Shown: positions 1 through 9,264, numbered from the stretch's first letter. The stretch is DNA of 64,000 bases from Enterobacter kobei (GCF_018323985.1 NZ_AP024590.1:4340001-4404000), one strand, 5' to 3'. The notes: a model not told the origin generated them from the letters alone. Numbers and translations are program-made.

Positions 1-673
1 GCCCCTGCGGTGTGCCCCACTGCATCAGTTTCCCTTTATGCATTACCGCTATATGGCTTGCCAGCGCCATGGCTTCAGCCTGATCGTGCGTCACATAGAC
101 AAAGGTCGCGCCGGTGCGACGATGAAATTCGCGGAACGTCTGCTCCATGGTGGCGCGCAGATGCCGGTCGAGGTTAGCCAGCGGTTCGTCGAGTAACACC
201 ACCTGCGGCTCCGACACCAGACAGCGCGCCAGCGCCACCCGCTGACGTTGCCCGCCGCTTAATGCCTGCGGGGAACGGTCGGCATAGGCTCCCAGCTCCA
301 CCACCTCCAGCGCCGCCATCACCAGTTTCTGCCGCGCCGCGCCCTGCACTTTTTTCAGTTTTAACGGATAGCCAACGTTTTCCGCTACCGTCATATGCGG
401 CCACAGGGCATAGGACTGAAACACCATCCCCATATTGCGCACCTCCGGCGGGAGATGGATTTTTTCATCCGCCAGCAGGCGATCGCCGAGCCATAATTGC
501 CCGCGGCTCAGATGCTCAAGCCCGGCCAGAATACGCAGCGTCGTGGTTTTTCCACAGCCGCTCGGCCCGAGCAATGCCGTAAACGCGCCCTGCGGAATAG
601 TAAGGTTCAGATCGCAAACCACGCTCTGTTCGCCGAAGGTTTTGCTAAGCCCCTCCAGTTTCAGTTCTGCCAT
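1..673 (-). CDS. ABC transporter ATP-binding protein (FbpC/PotA-like), partial
   Basis: Energises the importer encoded by the two genes upstream of it on the same strand. The protein starts MAELKLEGLSKTF and shows a Walker A (GPSGCGKTTT, about residues 38-47), a Q-loop in the MVFQSYALWP region, the ABC signature LSGGQRQRVALAR, Walker B VVLLDEP and a switch-region histidine in YVTHDQAEA. These are the hallmarks of the iron/polyamine/phosphonate class of importer ATPases. Its ATG overlaps the 3' end of the permease gene by 13 bp, so the two are translationally linked. The C-terminal part, including any regulatory TOBE domain, lies beyond the left edge. The substrate cannot be read from the ATPase. 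Confidence 0.9.
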   Translation of the reverse strand, partial: MAELKLEGLSKTFGEQSVVCDLNLTIPQGAFTALLGPSGCGKTTTLRILAGLEHLSRGQLWLGDRLLADEKIHLPPEVRNMGMVFQSYALWPHMTVAENVGYPLKLKKVQGAARQKLVMAALEVVELGAYADRSPQALSGGQRQRVALARCLVSEPQVVLLDEPLANLDRHLRATMEQTFREFHRRTGATFVYVTHDQAEAMALASHIAVMHKGKLMQWGTPQG

Positions 674-2373
674 GGGATAACTCCTTTGGGAAGATAGCGA
701 CCCAGACCGCTTAACAACAACATCACGCAGGTCACCAGCGCCACCACCAGTACCGACACCGCCGATGCCAGCACTTTATTGCCGCTCTCATCAAGGTTGA
801 AAATCACCACGCCGATGGTCTCCTTGCCCGCGCTCCACAGCAGCGCCGACACAGTGAGTTCATTCACCGCCGTCAGGAAGACCAGCAGCGCGCCGGCAAA
901 GGCGGCTGGCGCCAGTAATGGCAGCACAATATGACGCAGACGCCGGGAAAAGTTCGCGCCAGCGAGGCTGGCGGCCTCTTCCATCGCCGGATCCAGTTGC
1001 AGCATGCTGTTATGGACCGGTTTCAGGCAGACGGTGAGAAAGCGCGCCAGATAGGCGATAAAGATGATCATCAGCGTACCGCTGAGGCTGACGTTAAGCA
1101 GCGGCAACGGGCGCGAGAACAGCAGGATAATGGCGATCGCCAGCACCACGCCCGGCAGGGTGTAGGGAATGTCGATGGCGTTTTGCAGCCAGCGCAACGG
1201 GCGACTGGCATAGCGCACCAGCAGCCAGGCCAGCGGCAAGGCGATCAGCATCAGCAGCAGCGCGGCGGAAACCGACAACACCATACTGTTGGTCAGCGCA
1301 CGCCAGGTGGCGCTCTGGTTATCGAAGATCGCATGCCAGGCGGCGAACGTCAGCGTTTTGCCATTAAGCGGTACGCCGAGTGTCGGTACCAGGGAGGTGG
1401 CGATCAGCGCCAGCAACGGCAGCAGCAGAATAGCGAACAGCACCACCGCGAGCAGTGATTCCGTCGCCAGCCGCCATTTACCCAACTGGAAATCCAGCGA
1501 CCGCCCCGCCATGCCAATCAGCGGCAGCGCGTGGCGTCGCTGCATTACACCCTGCAAGGACACAATGCCAATCGCCAGCACACCCATCAGCACCGACAGC
1601 GCCGCCACGTCACTGAGCATCGACGGACCGAAGCTCGAGAGCGTCTGGTAAATCTGGATCGGCAGTACGAAATACGAGATGGGAATACCGAGCATCGCCG
1701 GAATACCAAAGTTGCCGAGCGCGGAAACAAAGGCAATCGCCGCTCCGGCCCACAGTGCGGTTCGGCATAGCGGCAGCACAATATCGAAGAACACGCGCCA
1801 CAGCGACGCACCACTCAACCGCGCCGCTTCGATCTGCTCTTTTGGCAGACACTGCAACTGGGTGCGCAGCGCCAGAAAAACCAGCGGCGCATGCTGGATC
1901 CCAAGCAAAAGCGCGATACCTTCGGCGGAATAGAGCGGGTTTGGGCTGCCAAAGGACGGCGCGAGGCCAATGCTGTTAAGCAGGATGCTGCCGGGACCAA
2001 AAAGTTGCAGCCAGCTGAGCGCCGTAACCTGCGGCGGGATCATCATCGGCAGCATAAACAGGAACACCCACATCTGTTTCAGGCGGATATTGGTCAGCGC
2101 CAGACAAAAGGCAAACAGGCTGCCCAGCAGCAGCGACAACAGCGTGCCAAGCCCGCTGGTATAAAGGCTGTTATACAGTGCTGTCCAGGTCGATGGATTG
2201 CTCAGTACGCGGCCTAAACTGCTGTTACTGCCCTGCTGCCAGTCCAGCAATGCAGCCAGTAACAGGCGCAGGCTGGGCAACAGGCTCAGCAGCGCCACAA
2301 TGCATAACAATAACCACAGCAGCCCTTTCGGCGGGCCGCTGCTGGTCGGTTGACGAAGGGTCATGATGCTCAT
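661..2373 (-). CDS. ABC transporter permease, fused two-domain (FbpB-like)
   Basis: A 570-residue inner-membrane protein with about twelve hydrophobic segments. It carries two copies of the binding-protein-dependent permease domain, each with an EAA-type coupling loop: EAARLSGASLWRVF in the first half and EEAASLAGANFSRRL in the second. Fusion of both permease halves in one chain is typical of Fe(III) (FbpB), thiamine and 2-aminoethylphosphonate importers. It follows the binding-protein gene after 3 bp and overlaps the ATPase gene. A second possible start, three codons later, would change little. The class is certain; the substrate is not. Confidence 0.9.
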   Translation of the reverse strand: MSIMTLRQPTSSGPPKGLLWLLLCIVALLSLLPSLRLLLAALLDWQQGSNSSLGRVLSNPSTWTALYNSLYTSGLGTLLSLLLGSLFAFCLALTNIRLKQMWVFLFMLPMMIPPQVTALSWLQLFGPGSILLNSIGLAPSFGSPNPLYSAEGIALLLGIQHAPLVFLALRTQLQCLPKEQIEAARLSGASLWRVFFDIVLPLCRTALWAGAAIAFVSALGNFGIPAMLGIPISYFVLPIQIYQTLSSFGPSMLSDVAALSVLMGVLAIGIVSLQGVMQRRHALPLIGMAGRSLDFQLGKWRLATESLLAVVLFAILLLPLLALIATSLVPTLGVPLNGKTLTFAAWHAIFDNQSATWRALTNSMVLSVSAALLLMLIALPLAWLLVRYASRPLRWLQNAIDIPYTLPGVVLAIAIILLFSRPLPLLNVSLSGTLMIIFIAYLARFLTVCLKPVHNSMLQLDPAMEEAASLAGANFSRRLRHIVLPLLAPAAFAGALLVFLTAVNELTVSALLWSAGKETIGVVIFNLDESGNKVLASAVSVLVVALVTCVMLLLSGLGRYLPKGVIPWQN

Positions 2374-2376
2374 CGG

Positions 2377-3354
2377 TTATTTGCTGCCAAAGAGATCGCT
2401 GAAGCGTTTTTTGTTCGGCTCCGCATCAGTCAGCGCCTTGGCGGCATCGAACGACATCAGTTTGATACTGTCGCGCGGCGGGAAACCTGCGGGTACCGGC
2501 AGGCTGGCGTCTGCTGGCAGATAGCCCTGTTGCAGCACCAGCCGCTGCCCAGCGTCGGAGAGGAGAAAATCAATAAACGCATGTGCCGCCTGCGGGTTTT
2601 TGGCATTCTTCATCACCGCCACCGGCTCGGTGACCATGCTGACGCCTTCGGTCGGGAAGACGAAATCAATAGGCGCGCCTTTTGCTTTTTCGCGGATCGC
2701 CATGTAATCCACCAGCACACCGTAGGCTTTGTTGCCGGAGGTGATGGCGCTCATCACCGCCCCGTTACCGCTCTGCGGCATCGCGCCGTTGGCTTTCAGT
2801 TTTTCGTAATAGGACCAGCCCAGCTGCGGGGTGTTCATTACTGCGGCCATATGGATTTGCGCTGCGCCGGAGTAGAGCGGGCTTGGCAGCGTGGTCATAT
2901 TTTTCAGTTCAGGCTTCAGCAGATCCTGCCAGGATGAGGGTTTGACTGGCGCTTTGGTGTGATAAGCGATGCCGGTGGTAATGAGTTTAGTACCGTAATA
3001 AAAGCCCGCTTTATCATACAGCTGTGCGTCATAGCGGCGGGCTTCCGGGGAGGCGTATGCCGCCAGCAGATCCTGCTGCTTGAGGGATTCCATGGTCACG
3101 CTGTCAGCGATCAGCAGCACATCCGGTGCCACGCCACCTGCCGCCATCTCCGCCTGTAAGCGCGCGGTGAGTTTGGTGGTGCCGTCACGGATCCATTTCA
3201 CGTCAATGTCCGGGTGCGCTTTCTCAAACGCATTGACCGTCATTTGCGCGTCTTCACTCGGCTGGCTGGTATACAGCGTGAGCGTGCTTTTCGCCACGGC
3301 GTGCCCACTCAGTGTTGCCAGTAAAATGGCGCCCAGCGCTAATTTTTTACTCAT
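2377..3354 (-). CDS. periplasmic solute-binding protein of the ABC importer (FbpA/AfuA-like)
   Basis: A family 1 extracellular solute-binding protein that would deliver ligand to the permease encoded just downstream. I place the start at the ATG of MSKKLALGAILL because it gives a clean Sec signal peptide ending near GHAVA|KSTL and has a GA-rich ribosome binding site; a longer frame would add 18 non-conserved residues. The mature part begins STLTLYTSQPSEDAQ and contains APDVLLIADS and DYMAIREKAKG, as in FbpA/AfuA/PhnS-type proteins of about 325 residues. Relatives bind ferric ion, phosphosugars or aminoethylphosphonate, and I cannot choose among these. It is the first gene of a three-gene operon. 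Confidence 0.85.
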   Translation of the reverse strand: MSKKLALGAILLATLSGHAVAKSTLTLYTSQPSEDAQMTVNAFEKAHPDIDVKWIRDGTTKLTARLQAEMAAGGVAPDVLLIADSVTMESLKQQDLLAAYASPEARRYDAQLYDKAGFYYGTKLITTGIAYHTKAPVKPSSWQDLLKPELKNMTTLPSPLYSGAAQIHMAAVMNTPQLGWSYYEKLKANGAMPQSGNGAVMSAITSGNKAYGVLVDYMAIREKAKGAPIDFVFPTEGVSMVTEPVAVMKNAKNPQAAHAFIDFLLSDAGQRLVLQQGYLPADASLPVPAGFPPRDSIKLMSFDAAKALTDAEPNKKRFSDLFGSK

Positions 3355-3450
3355 TGTCCCTGTCCCCTCAGTTTTCATTGTGACGATTAAAGCAGTCTTG
3401 TCTGACAAAAATATGACTGTTTCAATGACACCGGGGGACAGGGTTCTGTC

Positions 3451-5511
3451 TTAGCGTTTCATCTGCGACAGAATATTACTGCACTGGTTTTCCTCGCCTT
3501 CCGACGGGGAGATCAGCGCCAGCAGTGCGGCAGCTGGCGTCACCAGCGTTGCCAGCGCTGCGGCCACGGCACCGCGGGCAATCAGCGGGCCAGGCTTAAC
3601 ACCCGCCTGCGGATCTTTGAAGGAACCCCGCACGTACAGCGGCGAGCGCAGCGTGACGATACGCACGCCCTTACTTTCCGGATTGATGGTCAGATCCAGC
3701 TGTTCCGCTGCCATGCTGGCGGTGCCGGTAACGTTGATAATGGCGTTTTCCGTATCGAAGGCGAAAATACGCGGTCGCGCTACGCCGTTCACCAGATCCA
3801 TGTTCGCCGCCGCGCAATTCACCCGCACTTCATCGTCACCGAAGATCTGCCCGACAATAAAGTTACCGACGTTCAGTCCAAGAATTTCCATCAGGTTACG
3901 GCTGATCACCCCGTCGTTCATCAGCAGTTTGAGATTCCCGTTGCTGGTGCCGAGCAGCGCGGCGATAGAGTTACCGGTGCCACGGAATTCCGCATCACCG
4001 TTCATTTCACCGATGGTTTTCTGCATCAGTTCAACGTCCGGCATCAGCTCTTTCAGCTTCAGCCGCCGCGCCTGAATTTCTGCGCGGCCCTGCATCGGTT
4101 TTTTATCGCCTTCCAGATGAATATTGGAGTTGATGGTGCCGCCCGCCATGCCGAACTTCAGCGGCTGTAAACGCAGATCGGCATTTTTGAGAATAATATG
4201 GGTGGTGAGATCGCTCAGCGGCAGCGAGCTGCCATGTTCAATACGACGTCCTTTAAAGCGCACATCGGCGTCCATCACGTCCCATTTATCGGTCTCGAAA
4301 CGGTCATACGGCAGCACTTTGCCCGCCGGCTGGTTGCTCTTCTCGCCTTTTTTCTCTTCCGAGCGTTTGGACTGTTCCGCGCCTTTACCGGTATCCACGC
4401 CGATCAAGGGCCCCAGATCCGCCAGACGCAGTTGACGGGATTCCAGATCGCCTTCCAGCTTCGGACGCGGTTTGCCGGTGGTATAGGTCAGGGAGCCGTG
4501 AATATCGCTATCACCGATGCGCCCATTGAAGTTGCGATAATCGTAAACCGAGGTTTTTTCAGTGTCGATTTTTGCCACCAGACGACCATCGGTTTCAAAC
4601 GGTGGGGTGTCCGGCAACAGTACGCCGGTCAGATCGTAGAGTTCACCCAGCGAGTCGCCGGCGAATTTCAGTTTCAGATCGACGCCGCCCATTTTCATCG
4701 GATCGCTCACCGTGCCGACAAAGGCCACGCGGGTATTTCCGGAGCGGAAATCCGCCTGGACGGGGAACGGCGTGCCTTCGCTTTTTAGCGCCAGCATACC
4801 GCCAATTTTACCGCTGCCAGTCAGCGGCTGACCGTTGTAGCGCCCTTTAGCCTTGAGGCCGAACACGTAGTCGCCGATTTTGGCGTTTTTATCTTTATCC
4901 GAACCGGTCACTTCGTTGAACGGTAGCGGTTTGCCCAGCGGATCGACAAGGATCTCAATGTCCGCACGGCTCACCTTGTCGTCAATATCGATACGCCCAC
5001 GATCGAACAGAATATTGTCCAGCTGGAAAGACCAGGACGACGGCTGCGCGTTTTCATCTTTTGGCTTGCTGTCGCTGGCGAGGTTAAAGGTCCAGTTATT
5101 GTTCTTTTCCGAAAGGCGGATCAGCCTCGCGTCCGGCTGCTGGAATTTGATCCACGGCAGGTATACGGTTTTGGTGAGCAGCGCCAGCGGCGCGAGCGTT
5201 GCTTCGACGCGCGGCAGATGCACCATGGTCACCGCAGGAATATCCGGAGGGTTGCCGAGCACCACGTCTTCAGCGTGCACATGCGGCCAGGGGATCCAAC
5301 TGCGCCAGCCGGTTTCCTGTTTCTGGCGTTCCCATACCACGCCCAGATCGCCGCGGATCGCAAAGGGACGGTTCAGCTCCGTCGACACTTTTTCGTTAAT
5401 CGTCGGTTTGAGCCGGTTCCAGTCAAACGTCGCAATGATAATGATCGCAATGGCGATCAAGACCACAAGGGTTCCAATGACGGCGGTGATGATTTTGCCG
5501 GTTTTAGTCAT
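3451..5511 (-). CDS. yhjG: AsmA family protein YhjG
   Basis: A 686-residue envelope protein with one N-terminal membrane anchor (about residues 8-28, rich in Ile, Val and Ala) followed by a long periplasmic region with AsmA-like beta-rich repeats. It closely resembles E. coli YhjG in length and wording (FDWNRLKPTINEKVS near the N-terminus, the conserved C-terminal block around MAAEQLDLTINPESKGVRIV). Family members form bridge-like grooves thought to carry phospholipids between inner and outer membranes; for YhjG itself the role is less settled. A Lys/Glu-rich linker lies near residue 380. It stands alone, between the ABC operon and pdeH, on the same strand as both. Confidence 0.93.
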   Translation of the reverse strand: MTKTGKIITAVIGTLVVLIAIAIIIIATFDWNRLKPTINEKVSTELNRPFAIRGDLGVVWERQKQETGWRSWIPWPHVHAEDVVLGNPPDIPAVTMVHLPRVEATLAPLALLTKTVYLPWIKFQQPDARLIRLSEKNNNWTFNLASDSKPKDENAQPSSWSFQLDNILFDRGRIDIDDKVSRADIEILVDPLGKPLPFNEVTGSDKDKNAKIGDYVFGLKAKGRYNGQPLTGSGKIGGMLALKSEGTPFPVQADFRSGNTRVAFVGTVSDPMKMGGVDLKLKFAGDSLGELYDLTGVLLPDTPPFETDGRLVAKIDTEKTSVYDYRNFNGRIGDSDIHGSLTYTTGKPRPKLEGDLESRQLRLADLGPLIGVDTGKGAEQSKRSEEKKGEKSNQPAGKVLPYDRFETDKWDVMDADVRFKGRRIEHGSSLPLSDLTTHIILKNADLRLQPLKFGMAGGTINSNIHLEGDKKPMQGRAEIQARRLKLKELMPDVELMQKTIGEMNGDAEFRGTGNSIAALLGTSNGNLKLLMNDGVISRNLMEILGLNVGNFIVGQIFGDDEVRVNCAAANMDLVNGVARPRIFAFDTENAIINVTGTASMAAEQLDLTINPESKGVRIVTLRSPLYVRGSFKDPQAGVKPGPLIARGAVAAALATLVTPAAALLALISPSEGEENQCSNILSQMKR

Positions 5512-5612
5512 GCCTGTATCCTTCCTGTCTTCTCCTGCCTGTCATAAAGATAGCTGAGACTGACCAAAAGGGCAGAATGACTGCGTAATCAGGAAGATAT
5601 TACCGCCAGGAT

Positions 5613-6383
5613 TTACAGCGACAGGATCACACGGTCCAGGTTTTCCAGCGGAACCGGACGGGAAAGGAAGTAACCCTGGGCCGCCGCCGCAGGCGAAGCC
5701 TGTACGTCGCGCCACTCTTCCAGCGTTTCAACGCCTTCCACAATCACACCCTGACAATAGTGGTTCATCAATTGCAGCAACTGCGTGAACAGATTGCGGC
5801 CTTCCGGGGTCTGACGCAGCATGATGAACAGATCACGGGCGACTTTAATGTAGTCGTAACGCACTTCGCTCAGCGCCGAGAAGTTAGCCATGCCGGTGCC
5901 AAAATCATCCAGCCACAGCGGGCCGATCTCACAGATGGCGGCAAAAGAGACATCATCCGGCAGGCGAATATGCTCCACCAGCTCGAAACGCAGCCACGGC
6001 AGGGTATTAATCAGATCGATCAGATAGTCCTGCTGGCGCATTGCCAGCAGCGTCGGCCCGTCGACGTTCACCGAGGCCAGGATGTTGTGGCGCATAAAAA
6101 AATCATGCTGACGGGCAAGCAGTCTGACCTGCTCTTCCACCACGTCAACACGTTGACGCACCGCCACTTCCGCGAAGTAGCGATCCGGTGCAATACGCTG
6201 TCCGGGATCGGACGGGTGCGTGACGATGGTCAGGACCTCAATCGCCATCAGATGACCATCGGTTTTGTAGATTGGCTGATAGGTATAAGCACGTTCGCAC
6301 TGCAACCAGTACCGTCGCTCCTGCAAGCTTTCTACGCTTGCCTCCGGAATGTTTAGCCGCTGGATAACCTGCTTTAACTTCAT
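5613..6383 (-). CDS. pdeH: cyclic-di-GMP phosphodiesterase PdeH (YhjH)
   Basis: A soluble stand-alone EAL domain of 256 residues that hydrolyses c-di-GMP to pGpG. In E. coli it is the main phosphodiesterase that keeps flagella running by lowering YcgR-bound c-di-GMP. The catalytic set is present: E49 in AIEVLT (EVL instead of EAL, usual for PdeH), Asn in SVNVDG, Glu in FELVEH, the double Asp of LDDFG, Lys in DYIKVARD and the VEGVET loop. It is a single gene, and its upstream DNA contains a sigma-28 promoter (6438-6464), so it should be co-expressed with late flagellar genes. It probably counteracts the cellulose synthases encoded in the same region. Confidence 0.96.
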   Translation of the reverse strand: MKLKQVIQRLNIPEASVESLQERRYWLQCERAYTYQPIYKTDGHLMAIEVLTIVTHPSDPGQRIAPDRYFAEVAVRQRVDVVEEQVRLLARQHDFFMRHNILASVNVDGPTLLAMRQQDYLIDLINTLPWLRFELVEHIRLPDDVSFAAICEIGPLWLDDFGTGMANFSALSEVRYDYIKVARDLFIMLRQTPEGRNLFTQLLQLMNHYCQGVIVEGVETLEEWRDVQASPAAAAQGYFLSRPVPLENLDRVILSL

Positions 6384-6437
6384 TATCAGTCTGCCCTGTT
6401 GAAATGAGTGAGTGGCCTGTCGGAACTCGTCATTGAG

Positions 6438-6464
6438 TTATCGGCGGGCAGGCAGAGAACTTTA
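6438..6464 (-). promoter_or_regulatory. sigma-28 (FliA) promoter of pdeH
   Basis: On the minus strand the sequence reads TAAAGTTC, 11 bases, then GCCGATAA. This matches the flagellar sigma-28 consensus (TAAAGTTT-N11-GCCGATAA) at 15 of 16 positions with the exact spacing. It lies 55 bp upstream of the pdeH ATG and points towards it. pdeH (yhjH) is a known class 3 flagellar gene in E. coli. Confidence 0.9.
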
Positions 6465-6537
6465 TGTTCACTTAAAAGGCAATGTGGAAAATCTGAACGC
6501 ACAATCTGCACGGAATACGCGTCAGCTCAAGAAATTT

Positions 6538-6555
6538 ATGGAACGTTGTTTTAAT
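6538..6555. promoter_or_regulatory. probable KdgR operator of kdgK
   Basis: The imperfect palindrome ATGGAACGTTGTTTTAAT, 65 bp upstream of the kdgK start, resembles the KdgR box, whose core is a TGAAAC / GTTTCA inverted repeat. KdgR represses genes for pectin and hexuronate breakdown in enterobacteria and kdgK is a known target. The match is by eye and is not perfect. Confidence 0.5.
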
Positions 6556-6619
6556 ATGATTGACCACGAAACACCCACAACGCAAACTACTGTCCATCAT
6601 CCCGATTCAGGTTACGACT

Positions 6620-7549
6620 ATGTCCAGGAAAATTGCCGTCATTGGCGAATGCATGATTGAACTGTCACAAAAAGGCTCCGAAGTTAACCGTGGCTTTGGT
6701 GGCGATACGTTAAACACCTCCGTGTATATCGCCCGCCAGGTCGAACCTGAGGCACTGAGGGTGCACTACGTCACCGCGCTGGGCACAGATAATTTCAGCC
6801 AGCAGATGCTGGACGCCTGGCAGAGTGAAAACGTAGTTACCGATCTGACGCAGCGTATGGAAAACCGCCTGCCGGGTCTCTATTACATTGAAACCGACAG
6901 CACCGGCGAGCGCACCTTCTATTACTGGCGTAACGAAGCGGCGGCAAAATTCTGGCTGGAAAGCGAACAGTCCGCCGCCATCTGCGAAGAGCTGGCGACC
7001 TTCGATTACCTGTATCTGAGCGGGATCAGCCTTGCGATCTTAAGCCCTGCCAGCCGCGACAAACTGCTGTCGTTGCTGCGCGAATGTCGCGCTAACGGCG
7101 GCAAGGTGATTTTTGACAACAACTACCGTCCGCGCCTGTGGGCCAGCAAAGAAGAGACGCAGCAGGTATATCAACAGATGCTGGAGTGCACCGACATTGC
7201 ATTCCTGACGCTGGATGATGAAGACGCCCTGTGGGGTCAGCAGCCGGTTGAAGATGTGATCGCCCGTACCCACGCGGCGGGTGTAACGGAAGTGGTAGTG
7301 AAACGTGGCGCAGAGTCATGCCTGGTGTCGGTTGCCGGAGAAGCGGTCACAGACGTCCCGGCGGTGAAGCTCCCGAAAGAGAAGGTGATCGATACCACCG
7401 CGGCGGGCGATTCCTTCAGCGCCGGTTATCTGGCGGTGCGTCTGACCGGCGGCGATGCGCAAGCTGCCGCAACACGCGGGCATCTGACGGCCAGTACGGT
7501 GATCCAGTATCGCGGCGCGATTATTCCGCGCGAGGCAATGCCACAGTAA
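6620..7549 (+). CDS. kdgK: 2-keto-3-deoxygluconate kinase KdgK
   Basis: Phosphorylates 2-keto-3-deoxygluconate to KDPG, linking hexuronate and pectin breakdown to the Entner-Doudoroff aldolase. It is a 309-residue PfkB-family cytosolic kinase. The start chosen is the ATG of MSRKIAVIGECMIEL, the family N-terminus; an upstream in-frame ATG would add 20 unrelated residues. The N-terminal substrate loop (GGDTLNTSVYIAR) and the PfkB signature DTTAAGDSFSAG with catalytic base D264 are intact. A single gene, divergent from pdeH, with a probable KdgR box upstream and a strong hairpin just after the stop. Confidence 0.96.
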   Translation: MSRKIAVIGECMIELSQKGSEVNRGFGGDTLNTSVYIARQVEPEALRVHYVTALGTDNFSQQMLDAWQSENVVTDLTQRMENRLPGLYYIETDSTGERTFYYWRNEAAAKFWLESEQSAAICEELATFDYLYLSGISLAILSPASRDKLLSLLRECRANGGKVIFDNNYRPRLWASKEETQQVYQQMLECTDIAFLTLDDEDALWGQQPVEDVIARTHAAGVTEVVVKRGAESCLVSVAGEAVTDVPAVKLPKEKVIDTTAAGDSFSAGYLAVRLTGGDAQAAATRGHLTASTVIQYRGAIIPREAMPQ

Positions 7550-7558
7550 AAATAAGTC

Positions 7559-7579
7559 CCCTCTCCCCTGGGGAGAGGG
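7559..7579. terminator. hairpin between kdgK and yhjJ (convergent)
   Basis: A near-perfect inverted repeat, CCCTCTCCCC against GGGGAGAGGG, lies between the two convergent stop codons. There is no long T-run on either side, so it may act as an mRNA-stabilising hairpin as well as a terminator. Confidence 0.6.
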
Positions 7580-7585
7580 TTATTT

Positions 7586-9079
7586 CTAACGCTGGGCCGG
7601 TGGAATATCTGACACGTCCTGATGCACATCGTCATTCACCGGAGCAGGCGCATGCGTGGCGGGGGACATGATGTTTTCCCAGGTCTCCTGCAAATCCTTC
7701 ATGTTGTATTCCTGCTCACCCTTCGGTTGCAGCAACACCAGCGCCATTTCCTGTGACAGCTGCTGGCGCAGATCCTGATTCAGCATCTCCAGCGTCAGGC
7801 TGTTCAGGAAATCCTGACGCAGCTTCTGATACTGCTCCGGTGCGATATCCACTACCTGATTTTGCAGCGAACGCATCCGCTGGCCGATCAGCACGTCGGT
7901 ATCGGTGCGGGCGTAAGTGGCGAACAGCTTTTGCAGCTCCAGATTTTTCTGCGCCACCAGCGCGTTGAACTCTTCTGCCGACAGCCCCTTATCACGCACT
8001 TTCGCCAGCTCGCGGGCAATGGTGCCGAGGTTACTGCTCAGCTTGTCGTTCGGGGATTCAAGGTTGATAGCGCACTGGGCGCGCTGGAACAGCACCCGGC
8101 AGTCAAAGCCGAGGCCAATCTCTTTGGCGTTGTTTTTGCTCAACGTCTGCTGCACATGCCAGAACAAGGCTTCGCGGGCTAAATCGGCGCGCCAGTAACG
8201 TAACAGCACCGACGCTTCGCGGATGGGCTGCCAGCCGGTGTCCCACATAATGGAGAGCCGATCCTGACGCACCGCGTCGCTCATGATACTCACGGATTCA
8301 CGCGGCAGTGGCGATAACGTCGGCACCGGTGCTGGTGTACTGCGTTTGCCTTTCAGATCGCCGAAGGATTTGCTGATCTGTTCGGAGACGGTGCGGCTGT
8401 CGATATTCCCCACCACGATCAGCGTCATGGCGTCCGGGGTATACCATTTCTGATAGAAGGACTTCACCTGTTCAGCATCTACCGGCTGTTTAAGGGTATC
8501 CGCAGGATCGTGGCCCAGCAGGGACGAGCCTTTCAGACGATAGCGCCACCAGCTGTCTTTGGTATCCTGCGGCCAGGTCGCCACCATATCCTGATTCGCC
8601 AGCGCATGGTTGACGGTTTCCGGGGTGATAGTCAGCTTACCCGCGGTATCTGCCAGATACGCCAGCGACTCTTTCAGCAGGTCGTTACGGTTATTCGGCA
8701 GGCTCAGATTAAACAGCGTGTATTCGTAGGAAACCACGGCGGGCGGTAACGGACGTTTCGGATCGATGCCCTGCTGCCACAGCGAACGCGCCTGGGCAGG
8801 CTCAAGGCCGCCGCTGTGCGTCAGCGCAATACGGGGAATAAAATGGCTGAACCCGCTCTGCTGGGTACTTTCGGTGAGCGAGCCGGTATTAATTAACAGG
8901 CGAATTTCGACACGATCGCTGGGGCGCTGGGGAGTGGACAAAACCTGCCACTGAAAACCGTTAGACAGTGTTCCCTGTTGCCAGGCCGGGTCGGGCTGGA
9001 GCGCATCTGCCTGCACATGACCGGCGGCAACCATCATCAGCAAGCCGCCAGTGAAGAGTCGAATTTTTGTGCCCTGCAT
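7586..9079 (-). CDS. yhjJ: M16-family peptidase-like protein YhjJ (probably inactive)
   Basis: A 497-residue secreted protein with a Sec signal peptide (MQGTKIRLFTGGLLMMVAAGHVQA). It has two insulinase-like modules: the N-terminal fold around the LINTGSLTESTQQSGFSHF segment and the C-terminal M16C-like part around residues 190-370. Active M16 enzymes carry HxxEH in that first segment; here it reads HFIPRIALTHS, so the zinc-binding HxxEH is missing and the protein is unlikely to be a working protease. E. coli YhjJ shows the same loss. Its role is unknown. It is convergent with kdgK. Confidence 0.92.
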   Translation of the reverse strand: MQGTKIRLFTGGLLMMVAAGHVQADALQPDPAWQQGTLSNGFQWQVLSTPQRPSDRVEIRLLINTGSLTESTQQSGFSHFIPRIALTHSGGLEPAQARSLWQQGIDPKRPLPPAVVSYEYTLFNLSLPNNRNDLLKESLAYLADTAGKLTITPETVNHALANQDMVATWPQDTKDSWWRYRLKGSSLLGHDPADTLKQPVDAEQVKSFYQKWYTPDAMTLIVVGNIDSRTVSEQISKSFGDLKGKRSTPAPVPTLSPLPRESVSIMSDAVRQDRLSIMWDTGWQPIREASVLLRYWRADLAREALFWHVQQTLSKNNAKEIGLGFDCRVLFQRAQCAINLESPNDKLSSNLGTIARELAKVRDKGLSAEEFNALVAQKNLELQKLFATYARTDTDVLIGQRMRSLQNQVVDIAPEQYQKLRQDFLNSLTLEMLNQDLRQQLSQEMALVLLQPKGEQEYNMKDLQETWENIMSPATHAPAPVNDDVHQDVSDIPPAQR

Positions 9080-9264
9080 GTGAACCCCTGATCAACATTC
9101 CTGGTTAAATGACCGCCTCATGGCCGGGCAGTCTAAGAGATGACGACAAACACTTCGTGTTAGACAGCGTAAAAAGCGAAACGTCACGTCGGGAAGTGAA
9201 ATTTTGGGTAATTATGCGCAGGTGCCCGCCGCCCCACAAGGGACGACGGGTTTAAGTGGCGAAA

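Noticed and set aside
9225..9252. Terminator downstream of dctA
   Set aside because: A GC-rich hairpin with several G-U pairs is present, but no T-run follows on the minus strand.
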